From Loripinus fragilis (taxonomy: Eukaryota > Mollusca > Bivalvia > Lucinida > Lucinidae): a DNA stretch of 64,000 nt. This document shows, one piece after another, positions 1 through 11,426 of this stretch. The stretch is from the NCBI GenBank assembly GCA_964019695.1, contig OZ026525.1, forward strand, positions 62,590,253 to 62,654,252. The letters run 5' to 3'. Below the pieces are notes generated by a model. That model was given only the letters and a program-made list of their open reading frames with translations. It had not been told where the DNA came from and did not search any database. A program made the translations under genes and the position numbers. The number at the start of each line of letters is the position of its first letter. The stretch's first letter is position 1.

Positions 1-150
1 ATTATCTTACGTACAGGTGGACAAACATGGTATAACTATTACTTATTGCCTCTTTCAAACTATTTTATACTACCTACATTAATGTAGACCTTGCACATTA
101 CGAGATATTTCGTGCTAAAGTTGGTTAGGGTGGCATAATAGGGAATGTTC
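1..150 (+). repeat. Dispersed repeat, inverted copy of 63786-63925
   Basis: Bases 1-140 (..cttacgtacaggtggac.., ..gcacattacgagata..) match the reverse complement of about 63786-63925 with scattered differences. Both copies contain a small internal palindrome around ggtggtataaaata. The mobile-element type is unknown. Confidence 0.7.
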
Positions 151-159
151 GTTTGAAAG

Positions 160-700
160 TATTCCTAATTTGGACCAATGGTTTCTGATATGTTATTTAA
201 AGATATTGTTTTTGTGTTTTTAGCACTGGTGCCTTTTTTGTTCAGCAGAGTGAAACGGTTTGTGCAATTATGGTAGAGGGTATTATAAAGAACATTTCTG
301 TGAAATCTTTTGAATTTGGGCAAGTGATTCTGGAGGAGATTTCATTTAGAGATAATTCTTATCTTAAGCTCTACGTGGCATTGTGTTCATAGCAGCAAAA
401 CTGTATGTGCAATTTTGGTAAAGGGCATTATGAAGAACATTTCGGTGAAATTATTTTGAATTTGGATCAGTAGTTCATGGGGGGTAGTCTTTTTCCGCTT
501 TTTCTTATCTTAAGCTCTGGTTGCCATTTCATTAAGAAGAACAAAACTATTTGTGTAATTTTGATAGAGGGCAATAAGTGAAACAATTCTGTGAAATTGT
601 TGTAAATTTGGACCAATGGTTCAGGAGGTGCTGTCGTTTAAAGATATTTCTTATGTGCATTTCTGGTAGCCATTTTGTACAGCGGAGCTTAGCAGCTTTG
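160..700. repeat. Degenerate tandem repeat, about 146-bp unit
   Basis: The word tgtg(c/t)aatt(t/a)tgg recurs near 261, 406 and 552, and each time is followed by similar text (agagggcat.., tctgtgaaat.., aatttgga..). That gives three recognisable units of about 145-146 bp and a partial one at the left. The reading frames are broken, so it is not coding. The 104-codon frame that starts inside it at 578 is taken as chance. Confidence 0.6.
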
Positions 701-1040
701 GAAATTTTGCTGAGGGTTAACAAAGATATGCACAGACGACATAAGCAGACAAGATTTTACAAATCTGGTGATGAACATTTTAATGCCTTATCCTCTAGTG
801 AGAAAATACATTTTAAAAAAATCAGCAGACGACAAAAGTATGAAAACATTACCCATCATGTGAATGCAACTTCTACCTATTTGGGCCAGTAATCGTGATT
901 TTGGTACTTATTGCATCGGCTAGCAGCAAAGACACAGACGAGCCTGCACATATGCACAAACTCGCCAGAACCATCGCTGCTCGCATATACAAATAATGGA
1001 CGTTGAAGAATGCTCTTGCCAAAATCAAGTAAGTCATCTA

Positions 1041-1245
1041 GCCATGACCCGAGGTTATAAAACCTTTTTCCATGCTCAACTCAAATGTTGGTATTTAACA
1101 TTTATAAGCAGGATAAATACAGCATCTGAGAGACTTAAAGCAAGAAATTTCTTCATTTGTCAGTATTCTAGTTTTTATTAGCTTTTGAAATTTCGCGCTC
1201 AGTTCAGTTGAGCATGAAAACAGTTGTATAACCTCGAGGCCTGGT
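1041..1245 (+). mobile_element. MITE-like element, family with ggcctcgaggttata ends (copy 1)
   Basis: Starts near gacccgaggttataaaac and ends with its inverse, ataacctcgaggcc. Just inside both ends are catgctcaact / agttgagcatg words. Related copies lie at 32315-32548 and 42520-42770, partly at 5255-5395, and as terminal sequences around 24931-25210. There is no coding capacity. Confidence 0.7.
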
Positions 1246-1325
1246 GGTTATATCAGCGTGGGCTTTTGTGCTAACTTGATAAGTACCAAATGTTCTGGCG
1301 CATCCATTCAATTGAACTCACATAC

Positions 1326-1631
1326 CTGACTTGCATGATGACTAAGTTCACATGCGACATCTGACGCAGAACTCCCTGTACCAACTACGATCACTCTTTT
1401 ATCTTCAAATCCATGGAAGTCCTTGTAATCATGTGAGTGCACCACCTTGCCCTTAAAGATGTCCAGCCCGGCGATCTTTGGTATATTGGGCTCACACAAG
1501 TGACCGTTACATGCCATCACAAAGTCGTATACCTCCGTCCATTCTCGCTGGTTGGTAGCGTCTTTTGTTGTTACTATCCACTGACCATTCTCTTCAAAGT
1601 TTTCTGCTTTCCTAACACTCACAACATATGT
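1326..1631 (-). CDS. FMO coding exon 2 (102 codons)
   Basis: Acceptor tattttcag, then TYVVSVRK..; ends ..SHHASQ at donor GTATGT. Both phases are 0. It carries the FMO signature FKG..HS..YK and the NADPH glycine motif. No following exon was seen in bases 1-1325, so the third coding exon must lie beyond the window. Confidence 0.94.
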
Positions 1632-4600
1632 CTGAAAATACAATTAATTCATGGGTCCAGAAAATAAATTTTTTTGAGCGTAAATTGTGATTATTTTTTA
1701 CAATTTTATGCACCAGTCATTTGTAACCATGGCAACCAGCCCCTAAGCAGGGCGGGGAATAGCCGGGCAAATGTGCTGGGTTTTTACTTTTGCATTGTCC
1801 CCATAGTGCGGGGAAATGTCAGTGATTTGATATACCTGGGCAAACATGGCAGTGCAATGTAAAACATGGCTGCGGGGGAGAACTGACATGTGTTTACCAG
1901 CTTGTTGTCCCCGCAGTGTGAAGGTTATGGCAGGGAATTTCAAGACGAAAAGTCGAAGTCCCTGCTGTTCCTCGGTGCTTGGGACCGTGGTTACAAATAC
2001 GCCGAAACATGATATTTCCAACAATGTGGTATGTGCGACAAGCAAAGGCTCAGACCAGCCTGCGCATACGCGCAGTCTGATCAGAGCCTTTGCTAGTCGC
2101 TAGAATATTCTGACTCTAAGGCTACTGACCGAACATCATTTGGAGTTTCTAAGCTTAAAAGGAGGCTGCACATGCTCGTCTGAGTCTACACTTGTCAAAA
2201 TGCCACATTGTTGGAACTCAAATGACTAGTGCATAAGCATGTGCTCAAAAGAATCGTCTCATTGATGGATCAGAAATATTGTCGACAATTAAAATTGTAC
2301 AACGGCGTGTTTGCACTGGTTTCATATTTTGTACATTTCCTGTGGTGCAAACATCATAGCACTTTCATTTTTTATTTTAAGATCAGGTTGTCAACTCATT
2401 CTTGAAAGAAGTGTTAACCCTTGCCTTCATGAATATTCATGCTAAGCGACACCCATTATGAATAATATTGAAGTAGCTTCACGTTTGTACACATAGCAAA
2501 GGAATACTTGTCAGGTCCACTAGTGTAGGATCACTAGTGTAGGATCATATCTAATCATATTGCCGTAAGCAAACAGAGTAGACCCTTATCAGGCAGCCCT
2601 TGCGAGAGCTGCCTGATAAGGGTCTGCTCTGTTTGCAAGGGAGCTGCCTGATCTGGGTCGGGTCTGCTCTGTTTGCAGACGTTAAAACGCGTCCATATGA
2701 GGTAAAGGATTAAAGTCTATCTGGGATTTCTCTGATTGTTTGCATAGAAGGTCAAACCTAGCCCCATGGCGGATGTAATTTTGCAAGGTATTTTATTGCA
2801 GAGAAATAGCAATTTTGGCGGAATGACGATTTGAATCTTTTCAAAAGTATTTTTCCGCTTTACCAAGAAGCATAGGTCTGTGAGAAGCGATTGATATTCG
2901 TTGTACACCTTTGATCAAAGTCAAATGGCAGTAATTATAAAGCCCCTATCTCACTGAACTGCGACTGTTTTGCGACAACTGGCGACAGACATCGCGAGTG
3001 GGTCGTAAAACAGTCGCCAGTGATTCGTAATTGCCTCGCATGTGTCGCAAAGTGGCGCCAAGGAATGGCAAAAATTTTGAACATGTTCAAAAATTTTATG
3101 CGACAAATTCCTCGCAAAATAGTCGCAAAGTCATCGCGGGCGTCCCGAACCCGTCGCGAACTTATCGCCAACCCCTCGCAGTTTAGTCGCAATCATTTTG
3201 GAACACGACGTATTTGCGAGATAAATAAGACTGAATTGCGAACCAATTGCGATATAAATGAGACAATTCGCGACTACATTGCGAGTAAATTAAAATAAGC
3301 GACGTTCTGGCGAACGTCGTGAGCCAGTCGCACGAACGACTCATGACTATCGTGCGAGTGTCTTAAATTACACGCAATTATATCGCCAAAGGTTCGTTAA
3401 AGTGTTTCTCCTATCTGAGATGGTAGTTCCTTCTTAGTACGAGATCTTGTAGGCGTACTTCAGTTTACAGTTTTGACTAATTTCAGTTGTCAAGTATTTT
3501 TGCTATCTGAGAGGATAGTTTCATATAAGTATGCTGTATTGATTAGGCTTACTGACATGTTCATGTATACTTACATGTTCATGTACATGTATACTGTTTG
3601 GACTATTTTCAGTTATTGAAAGTGGTTCTGCTATCTAAGAGGATAGTTTTTGATGGTTTTTATTAGGCCTACTTAAATACTTACTGTTTAGTCTCAGAAG
3701 CCTTTCTAAAGTTTGAATTCGGCATACAGAACCCTTAAAACTAATTACCACAGCAGCAGACAACAAAGATTTTGATTCAGAGAACGCGCATCCGTGCAGT
3801 CTGATCTGTGCCTTTGTTGTTAGTGTAAATGTATAAAAAAGATTTTTGGAGGACGGGGCTCATCCGCACTCATTGTAATTTTGATTTGATTGTACTAATC
3901 ATGCCTTACGTATGGGCAATAAAAGCATGTGCTTTCTCGACTGACTTTCTAAAGCTACTTGATGGGCTAAAACAACAGTTCAGTTAAAACGAGTTAACTT
4001 CAAAGCACCATTCTTTTTTCTAACACAATGTTTTGCTACCATTCAACAGCCAAACACAACCCAGCAGCTAGACACTTTCCAACCATCTAGTTCCTTTCAG
4101 CCGTCTAGTTCCTTCCAGCCTAGTCTGAAGTTTCAATGCTTGCTAGAATGCTCATTTTTCTTGGTTTATCATTTCTTACAAAACAATCGTGTGACTTTTG
4201 CACGACCTTCGCGCGGCTGTCGCACGACGTTCTTGAGAACGTCGTGAGGTGGTCGATGGTAATAAATGTTCGCAATTTCATCGCGTGAACATCGTGCGAG
4301 TGTCGCGAGAAGGTTGTGCAACACTCGCCAATGATTTGTGCGATAATCGTACGACATTCGTGCGACTGTCGCAAATATGTCTTAATCACCCATTCGGTGT
4401 GACCGCAATGTAAAAATGGTTGCAATGTCGCATTTCTGTTGCCAAAAGGTGTCTCAAATTAGTCTCGAAATAGTCGCCAATTGCTCGCATCCCAGTGAGA
4501 TACTAGCTTTAGACCCTTGTTGAGCGTATGCGGTGCTGCACTAAATAATGCTTTATTAAGTTGGTTGTTCGATGTTTCTTTGCCATATAAGAATAGAGGA

Positions 4601-5748
4601 CGCTCGTTTTGGGATGTGTTGCGAAAAAAGAAGTAGTGGTCATCATCCTCTTTCATTGCACAAATACAGAGGGCATTTATTGGTATCCAGTGCCAGAATG
4701 AAGTGTGTGATCCAAGCTTCAGCTGAATGATTGTGCTATTAGGATATTTGACGAGCATGTGCTCTGTAGGTAGAATATTGTAATTGAAAGAGAGATATTG
4801 AGACTGACTTGACATTAACTATTGTAATGATATATGTACTTCCATGATCCACAGCACAGTGTTCAATCTAGAGGGTGCATGGGGAAAACTGGCCCCCTTT
4901 TTATCAAATTATCCCTTGCTAAACAAAGAGTGGGCAATCTTCAACATTATTTAAATGGGAAAATATTGGGAATTATTTTATTTTCATCTGTAATCAAATG
5001 AAACTGACTTCCTTTAAAATTCCCTATATTGAAGACTGCCTAGCAGCGAGAGTTGTCTTAGTCTAGACGCATTCATTCTTCGACAAATTGTACATACTAC
5101 CTATGAATTCCATGAAACTATTTTATATAGTTTTTAAAACATGGGTGTTGTACTTGTTTTCACAAGCTCCGTTTAGCCTTAGGTTTTTTTTATTCAAGGG
5201 TTATCAATTGATAATTACCTGCTTTAAAAATCAAAATGTTCGAAGACGTTTCTGAGTTATTGAATTTCTCATATCGTGTATGTATTCAGCTAATAAATAT
5301 TAGAATGCCAACAATAGTTGGCATTTTAACAATTATGAGCCTGAAAAATTTCATGCTCGATTGAATTGAGCATGAACCTTGGGGCGTGGCGTCTGTACCA
5401 AAAATGTAAGATATACATGAAATACGTGACCTTTAACTGTATATATTTGCGAAGTCCAAAATGGTCAGCATACATATCCAGGTATCTTTTGAACTGGAAA
5501 CGTCGCATGAAATTGGGAAAATCCTTCGGAAATGGGAAGTCACTGAAGCATGACATTTCCTTGCTGGTGTTCATGATACAAGAGCTGTACATCCCTGGGT
5601 CATCTCTTCTCGTCTCTGGACTTTCCCAGATACCACCAATATCGTCATCCTTCTCAAAACATGCGGGTTCGATCCCTACTTCGAGGAGATGTTTAATGCT
5701 GGTCAGTCCGGACACGCCCGCGCCGATTACACAACACTTCTTAGTCAT
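1326..5748 (-). CDS. Flavin-containing monooxygenase (FMO), N-terminal half; gene continues past the left edge
   Basis: Gene span of two coding exons, 5748-5431 and 1631-1326 (minus strand), joined in phase 0 to give 208 residues. FMOs use FAD, NADPH and O2 to oxygenate soft nucleophiles (N and S centres), usually at the ER membrane. Seen: a Rossmann FAD motif GAGVSG at residues 9-14, followed by EKDDDIGGIW, the usual FMO second-strand and FAD loop; the FMO signature FKGKVVHSHDYK at residues 165-176; and an NADPH-site glycine motif GTGSSAS at 190-196. The vertebrate FMO order (KYIQ.., GQW.V.T, FKG..HS..YK, KRV.V.G.G) is kept with no gap at the junction. The intron is 3.8 kb and carries a large inverted-repeat element. 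The C-terminal half is absent, because the window ends before the next exon. The orthologue among FMO paralogues cannot be assigned. Confidence 0.95.
2001..2236 (+). mobile_element. About 238-bp MITE, tgagccgtgacatg ends (copy A, decayed ends)
   Basis: The core (ttccaacaatgtgg .. ccacattgttggaa) and an internal inverted pair (agcaaaggctcagac.. / ..tgatcagagcctttgct) match copies at 18277, 28555, 39584 and 41685. The outer 15 bases are degraded here. Confidence 0.75.
2575..2690. repeat. Hairpin and tandem repeat
   Basis: cagagtagacccttatcagg pairs with cctgataagggtctgctctg some 15 bp away, and a third related copy (cctgatctgggtc.., tctgctctgtttgcag) follows. It is a small foldback in the FMO intron. 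Confidence 0.6.
2947..4502. mobile_element. 1.56-kb inverted-repeat element with tatctcactg ends and tcgcgac-rich subterminal arrays
   Basis: Left end tatctcactg (2947), right end cagtgagata (4493-4502). For about 350-450 bp inside each end the text is packed with variants of gtcgcaa / tcgcgac / cgtgcgac in both orientations, which is unlike the AT-rich surroundings. The middle (3411-3690) has a three-copy tandem repeat keyed on ctatctgaga. No long ORF is seen, so it looks non-autonomous. It sits in the FMO intron. Confidence 0.7.
3405..3690. repeat. Three-unit tandem repeat inside the 1.56-kb element
   Basis: ctatct(g/a)aga recurs at 3411, 3503 and 3631, followed each time by gatagtt and then gcctact or gcttact. 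The third interval is lengthened by a small tacatgttcatg duplication. Confidence 0.55.
4459..4815 (-). other. Lone 118-codon ORF in the FMO intron, unrecognised
   Basis: Open from an ATG at 4815 to a stop at 4459 on the same strand as FMO. The first 100 residues or so are of ordinary composition (MSSQSQYLSFNYN..); the last 15 or so fall in the terminal repeat of the 1.56-kb element. I recognise no domain, signal peptide or motif. It could be the remains of an exon or transposon gene, or chance. The overlap with a repeat end argues against an intact host gene. Confidence 0.2.
5255..5395 (+). mobile_element. Partial copy of the gaggttata-ended MITE family
   Basis: Shares the internal palindrome atgccaacaatagttggcat and the terminal word attgagcatgaa with the copy at 42520-42770. 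The left end is missing. It abuts the FMO exon 1 donor (5430). Confidence 0.55.
5431..5748 (-). CDS. FMO coding exon 1 (106 codons, start codon)
   Basis: Begins with ATG (MTKKCC..) and ends ..KYIQLK before a GTCACG donor, phase 0. It carries the FAD-binding GxGxxG and the DDIGGIW loop. The ATG follows directly on a good 3' splice site (tgtatttacag), so the transcript probably has an untranslated exon further right; none was identified. A start 12 nt upstream (ATG TAT TTA CAG) lies inside this acceptor and was rejected. Confidence 0.93.
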
Positions 5749-8490
5749 CTGTAAATACATGTAGCCTTATAGGTTTGCCACTTCGCTTGGTATTCATTCT
5801 ACATGTATATATTAGTACATATACTGATTCTTAAAAAAGCAAATTATGCTGCTTAATCATGATAAGAGGGTCATTACACTGAATACATGTACATGTAATG
5901 GTGTTCAATGGTCAAAGTTTATCAAACAGACTGTCAGCTTTAAGCTTGTGCAAAACTCAGACAATCAGACTCCATGGAAAGAAATATATCGCAATTCAAC
6001 AGAATAGTTTCGTTTTGTTTGATCATAATCACATAAATTAAATGCATTCGATCATATGACGTTGCGCCTGCGAGTGAAATATCGCCATGCGATAAAATCG
6101 ATAAACCACTAGTGGCTTACAGATTTACGGAAAACGTTATGACGTCCATAACAACGTCGCGTACATAATGAAGCAAATAACCTTTTTACGCCAGAAATGA
6201 GATTTTAAAGTAATCTTTATGTCACATGATAAATAGAATCTAACATTCGTGCTCTTGTATTATTGAATTTATTACACTCGTTTAATAAATTCAATAAAAC
6301 ATGAGCACTTATGTAAGATCCTCTATGAAATAAAGAAAACAAGTATGTTAACATTGCATGTTTCATATAAATAAAAAGGAGTAAAAAAAAACCTCACCTT
6401 TTTGCTCTTCTTTTAATCCTGTGACTCTTGTGTCTATATCGAAACAGATGAAAATGGATGGAAAAGATTGATGTATGAGAGACACTACAAAACAATAATA
6501 ATTATTGTACTTGACAGTGTTCTAACCAAAGCCCCACTGTTTTACTCTCACTATTAAAGTCATCAGCTACTATGCGCTTTCCTTTCTCAGAACTTTGCTG
6601 TTTCTATAAACTGATTTCATTCATAAATAAAAAGGTACCATCTTACTTTATCAGATACATGTACATATCAGTGAAAGACGTGTTATCACATTAATTAGCA
6701 ACACGTAAGGCTATAATACTTTACGTAAGAACACGGATGTGTACTACCTGGATTGGGCACATATCATTTTCACCAATATTATTGCCTACGCGTAAATCAG
6801 GTACAATCCGCAGAATTTTACAGAGGCATTTGTCACTTTAATTGTGACAATATAAAGAGTTCAATGAGTGTAATTCTTTAAATTCCTGAACGTTTATATA
6901 GTTGTCCTTAATTGGTTCTTTGTAGAATATCGTTATATTGCGAACTTAGGTTGCAGAGACGATATGAAAAAGAGGTAAAATGATAAACTTCCGATTTTAC
7001 CACCGAAATTGTCGGTTCTAAAGCTAATTAATGTGAGTAATTTGGATATATTTGACACTTGATACATAAAGTACACATATTTCCAAACTGGAATATCGAG
7101 TTGTTTTAGCAAAAACAAATTAAAATCATGCAGTTAAAATGCTGGCAAAATCGTCTTTTTTTCGTATTTTCACATAACAAAATGGCGGAAATGTCAGAAA
7201 CCTAAACATTGCCTCTAGAATTTAAACACATTGCAGAGTTTAAAAGCGTGAAGACATCTTTAATAATAAACGGCATTAATATATAATTAATAAACACTTC
7301 ACTTAATTCCCTTAAGCGTTTGTTAAACAATTAACTAGGGAGTTTGTAGGGTGTCTATGACCAAACCGTCTAATTTTTAAGTGACACAATAAATTAATGG
7401 CCAATTAACAGATTTATGTCACAAGGATTTAATAAAAGATACCTAATTTCTATTTAGATCACACTATTTAACCCATTTACGCCGAATAGAATTTTCCACT
7501 CCAGTCAATTGGACCAGTCCATTTTCGTTTTATAGGGTGTTGGGTGGCATTTTTCATATTTATTCAAATTTTAATAGAACATTCTGAAAGCAAACAGTGG
7601 ATACCCTGATCTGTTCTGCTGTTTCTGATCTGGGTCTGCACGGTTTGCCTATGTCTCACAAAAATGACGCTAGACTTATATGAAAAGAGTTTTTGCCTTC
7701 TTCCTTACTTTGTTTTCCATGTCCGCGTAGTGTAGGAAAGCCTTGTGCGTGTTATTTTTTCTCGAGAACACTAGCTTATTTGGTATCAAATTGTAGCTGG
7801 AAGAATTCTCAGTTTATTTGCATTAAATTCACTGTGCTACCGCTTCCTCCAAGTTGCTCGAACATTAGGAAAAAAAAGTATCCTAACACGTATGGATCTC
7901 AATATTTGTAAAGTGATCTTTCAAATTATCGGATTTACCTGTATTTCGACGCGGCAATCATCGGAAAGCAATTATTAGCAAATCTATTGCTGTTTCATAT
8001 CCAGGTAGTATACATCCGTGGTAGTATACATCCGTGGTAAGAAATAATACTTTTCTTGTGTAAACTATATTCAATTGATAAAATCAGAAATATCTACAAA
8101 CATAAATTACCGTCAAACATAAATTACCGTTATAATAATATGGAAAAAAGATAGAAGCTGGGGTTGAGTAGCTGTTGTTTTTTGTTTTTCATCCCCAAAA
8201 CTTTAAGACTTTTTCCATAGCATTGACATTTAAAACAAGTCTGGTACGAAGCCCATTTTGTTCTGACTAACGCATACAGCAAATGTAATAACAGTACGCA
8301 TTAAAAATTGTTACAAACATGAACAAAGCATAGTGTGTACCGCTAGTATGTACTTGTAAATACCGAAAGAAATCCTTTAAATGGCAGTACTATAAGAATC
8401 CATTATTTTGACAGAAAAATATATCATTTTCCCCGAAGCATACCTACTCCGATTTGTACTCGAGGCATTATAGAGCCGTCAAAATTATGC
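5749..8490. other. Non-coding, FMO upstream region
   Basis: AT-rich intergenic DNA between the divergent FMO and KYNU genes. No exon with flanking splice sites was seen. A short tandem word (gtagtatacatccgtg) occurs twice near 8005-8035. An untranslated FMO first exon is expected somewhere here or further right but was not identified. Confidence 0.5.
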
Positions 8491-8494
8491 TCAC

Positions 8495-8725
8495 TATAAA
8501 AGTAAGAAAGAAGGCAATGATCAGGAATCGATACGATCAAGTACCACGCCTTACCAAGAACACCATGTGGGAAAGTGACAAAAGCTCAAGAAAATGTCAC
8601 ACACAAGAGAGCCAAGAGGCCAGCTTTCCCAACAGGTGACCACAAGGCTACAAAAAACGGACACCACGGAAGGCAAAGATACACACACAAAAGGATCAAC
8701 AAGAAGCACCACGTCGGAACGGTCA
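8495..8725 (-). repeat. Dispersed repeat, gatcaggaatcgata.. family (copy 1)
   Basis: Shares words with 12121-12345, 25093-25180 and (inverted) 27140-27355: gatcaggaatcgata, caagtaccac, gggaaagtgaca, gagccaagagg, aacaggtgaccac. It is of uniform type, about 215 bp, with no coding capacity. Confidence 0.65.
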
Positions 8726-8984
8726 GTAAGAACGTTACTGGAGGGTTTAAACTATTTTCACCCTTAGTTCTTTGTTTGTTTGTTTTTGTTGCTTTACGTC
8801 CCAAGTCAACAGCTATGGTCATTGCAGGACGGTCAGTTCACCTAACCACACTTTTTTCTGGGCAGGCTTGAACAAGCGGTTAACCAGTCATTCGTGCACA
8901 TACTTTCGCTTGTAACTGACAACAACCCTTCTTGAATAAATCAGCGGAAGGGAGCAGAATGATCGTAGAAATTATTTCATGATC

Positions 8985-9110
8985 AATCTCCAAGAAAGTA
9001 TGGGACCGGACAGGGATCGAACTCGCGATCCCTGGATCTGCAGTCAGACACGCATCTGTAGCCAGACACGTAACCGACTGCGCTACCCGGCCCGGTACCC
9101 TTAGTTCTGA
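8985..9110 (-). mobile_element. tRNA-derived SINE head
   Basis: On the minus strand this reads like a tRNA: an A-box-like gtagcgcagtcggttacg, a B-box-like gagttcgatccctg, and a closing ccggtccc that can pair with gggccgg at the start. A segment of about 18 nt (gtctggctacagatgcgt / gtctgactgcagat..) is partly duplicated in the anticodon arm, which rules out a functional tRNA. Confidence 0.6.
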
Positions 9111-9119
9111 TGTGGATCA

Positions 9120-11140
9120 AGACACATATATGTTTGGTTTGCATGAAAGATCCCTTACTTATCCATGAATTTTCTCCTAGAACATATAAATCAAGATATG
9201 AAAAGGAGATAATACCAGAGCAAAGGAAATCCAACAGTTAAACCCCGTTGGGGCTTACAACAGCCAATGCATCAGGCCCCAACAATCACATCCATAGATA
9301 AGTCTTTAATTCAGAACCGTCATAGAGTCTGAAGTCCGGTCCGCCGGCGTGCAATTAAAGAGAAAAGCAAAGTTGCCAACTGTTAATGGGTTGACCATTA
9401 AGCATGCAGTCTGTTGCAATACATTCATGTTATAGCATAATAAGACAGGAACGTACAATGTACTTTTACATTGCCTAGAAAAACCTTAACAGAAAAGATG
9501 CGCAGCGTCAAAATTGGATTACTCAGATAGGAAAGGCGCGTTCAAAAATGCCTTAAATCAGAGAGAAACTGTACGTTCAAGAAACCTTAGTTTGTCATTA
9601 ACTGGAATGATGGATTTGTCCTGATTATCATCCAAAAGAGCTATGTGCATAAAGAGGCTAAATTCTCCCCTCTGGAGCCAAAAAAAAAACCAACAAAAAA
9701 TTGCGTTTTATCATTTTTTTTTTCTGATTGGTTTCTTAGATGGATAACCCACCCAAGAGTAAAAGGCTGGCTTTTGTTCCATTTGTACCGTTGCTAAGGC
9801 AACAAAAATGCCCAGATAGACAGAATTAAAGGCGTTGGGAGACCGAATTTTGAAGAATGAGATATCAGCACAGCTGAATACTCAAAGAAAATCTTTAATA
9901 TCTTGTGTGCCATTATAATTCTCATCATCTGTTGAAATATATTTTTGGTATTTTGTATGCCTGTGCTCGTTACCATAGAAACGACAAAAGTCAAATTAAT
10001 ACCAGACTTTTGCACTTGGGTCATTGGTTAATAGACTAATAATATGAAATTAGTGAAAAGCAATTGTTTTAGCCTAATGGATGCAAAAAAGCCCCTTAGT
10101 GCAAGTACAAACGTAGCTCTTTTCTATTTGATTAAGTATACGCAAATATGTACATGTCAAGCTATTTCTAGAATTAATAATGCGCACAGCCATGCGCTTG
10201 AATAAATTTTGTATTTAACAGACAGAGGTCCAGATATGCAAACGAAGTTTTCTTGAAATTGTTCTTATGACTTTATCAATTAGTTTAAATACAATATCTC
10301 AACAATACAGATTACCATCAGACTGAGAGGTGGTTCGTTGGAGTATTCACACTTCATTTAAGTGTTGTAAAAAACACAATGATTTTTCTTTTATCTGATC
10401 TATTAACTAATGTTCTGCTTTTCTATAAATTCAGATAAGTGACAGTGTAAACTAAATACGGATATATGACCAAGGACAGGTAGGAATATAGTATTAGTCC
10501 ACTATCAACCCACCGTTCGCATGCCTTTCTGTCTTGGCTGCCTGTGTCAGAATTATATAACCCTTTCCCTGAAAGCGTGACGTTTTCCAAACTTCTAATG
10601 CAATGTTGATACCATATCAAGAATTGTTATTGTCCTAGTTGTTGTATCTATGAGTCTAAGATTCAATTTGACAAAGATAACACTTTAGACCAGAATTTAT
10701 TTTGGATATGGCCACCAAAGGGCGTTGTTTTAAAGTATACAAGTAGATATGCTTAAAAGGGTAATTTTTATTTGTATTTCTGGGTGCTGATAGTCCTCGC
10801 TTTCAGCATACACTATTTAAAATTCATTACATTTTTCGTTTTAAAACACTTGAGTACGTATATAGTTAAGTGACTACAATGCAAGGACTTTTTGTTATTT
10901 ATAAGGTTTATTAACTGGGATATCGGTACGCATTATTAGCCATGAAAAGCACTTGCTAAACTCAACGATCCAATTCAAAGCTATCCATGGCTGAAGCTGA
11001 AGTAACAGTTTTGGCGTAGTCCGTCCATCCTTTCATCTTCTTGTTTTCAACCATCGCCAGGCATAATTTAGCAAATACCTTTTTGAGTTTCACAAGGCTT
11101 TATTATAGTGACCATAGTGCGGTAATGTCTGGGGCATGTC
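9120..11140. other. Non-coding, KYNU 5' flank
   Basis: AT-rich sequence with a homopolymer-rich patch (9680-9725). No exon and no clear TATA box were seen. The KYNU promoter or an upstream untranslated exon is presumably here. A plausible acceptor (cctcaatttcag) ends at 11176, 49 bp before the KYNU ATG. Confidence 0.45.
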
Positions 11141-11224
11141 GTGACAGGAAGACTAAAACAACTTTCCTCAATTTCAGAAATAGCCGACTTTATTGCTGTT
11201 TATACGTGTAGCATAGCACCAAAC

Positions 11225-11426
11225 ATGGACACCAATGACGCCAGAGAATCTTCGGTTCAACAGAACGACGGGGTAAAATCACCACTGAATCAATTATTAA
11301 CAATAGCTTCAGAGCAGGGGTATGCGTTAGAAGATTTAGAGTTTGCTCGCTACATGGACAAGCACGATACGCTGGCAAATCTGAGGAATGAATTTTATTA
11401 CCCAAAGATGAAGGATCTAGATTCAG
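11225..11426 (+). CDS. KYNU: KYNU exon 1 (residues 1-67, start codon)
   Basis: MDTNDARE.. to ..KMKDLDS, donor cag|GTATCT, leaving one base of the next codon. It corresponds to the N-terminal helical region of kynureninase (human ..FYIPKIQDL..). The frame stays open upstream as far as a GTG at 11141 but has no ATG there. Confidence 0.95.

Noticed and set aside
578..892. 104-codon ORF as a gene
   Set aside because: It begins inside a degenerate tandem repeat and runs into AT-rich DNA; no domain and no splice context.
8985..9110. Functional tRNA gene on the minus strand
   Set aside because: The closing stem pairs, but a partial duplication in the anticodon arm breaks the cloverleaf. Called a SINE head.
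11141..11224. N-terminal extension of KYNU
   Set aside because: The frame is open but has no ATG, only GTG at 11141. A plausible splice acceptor ends at 11176, and ATG 11225 has a strong context.
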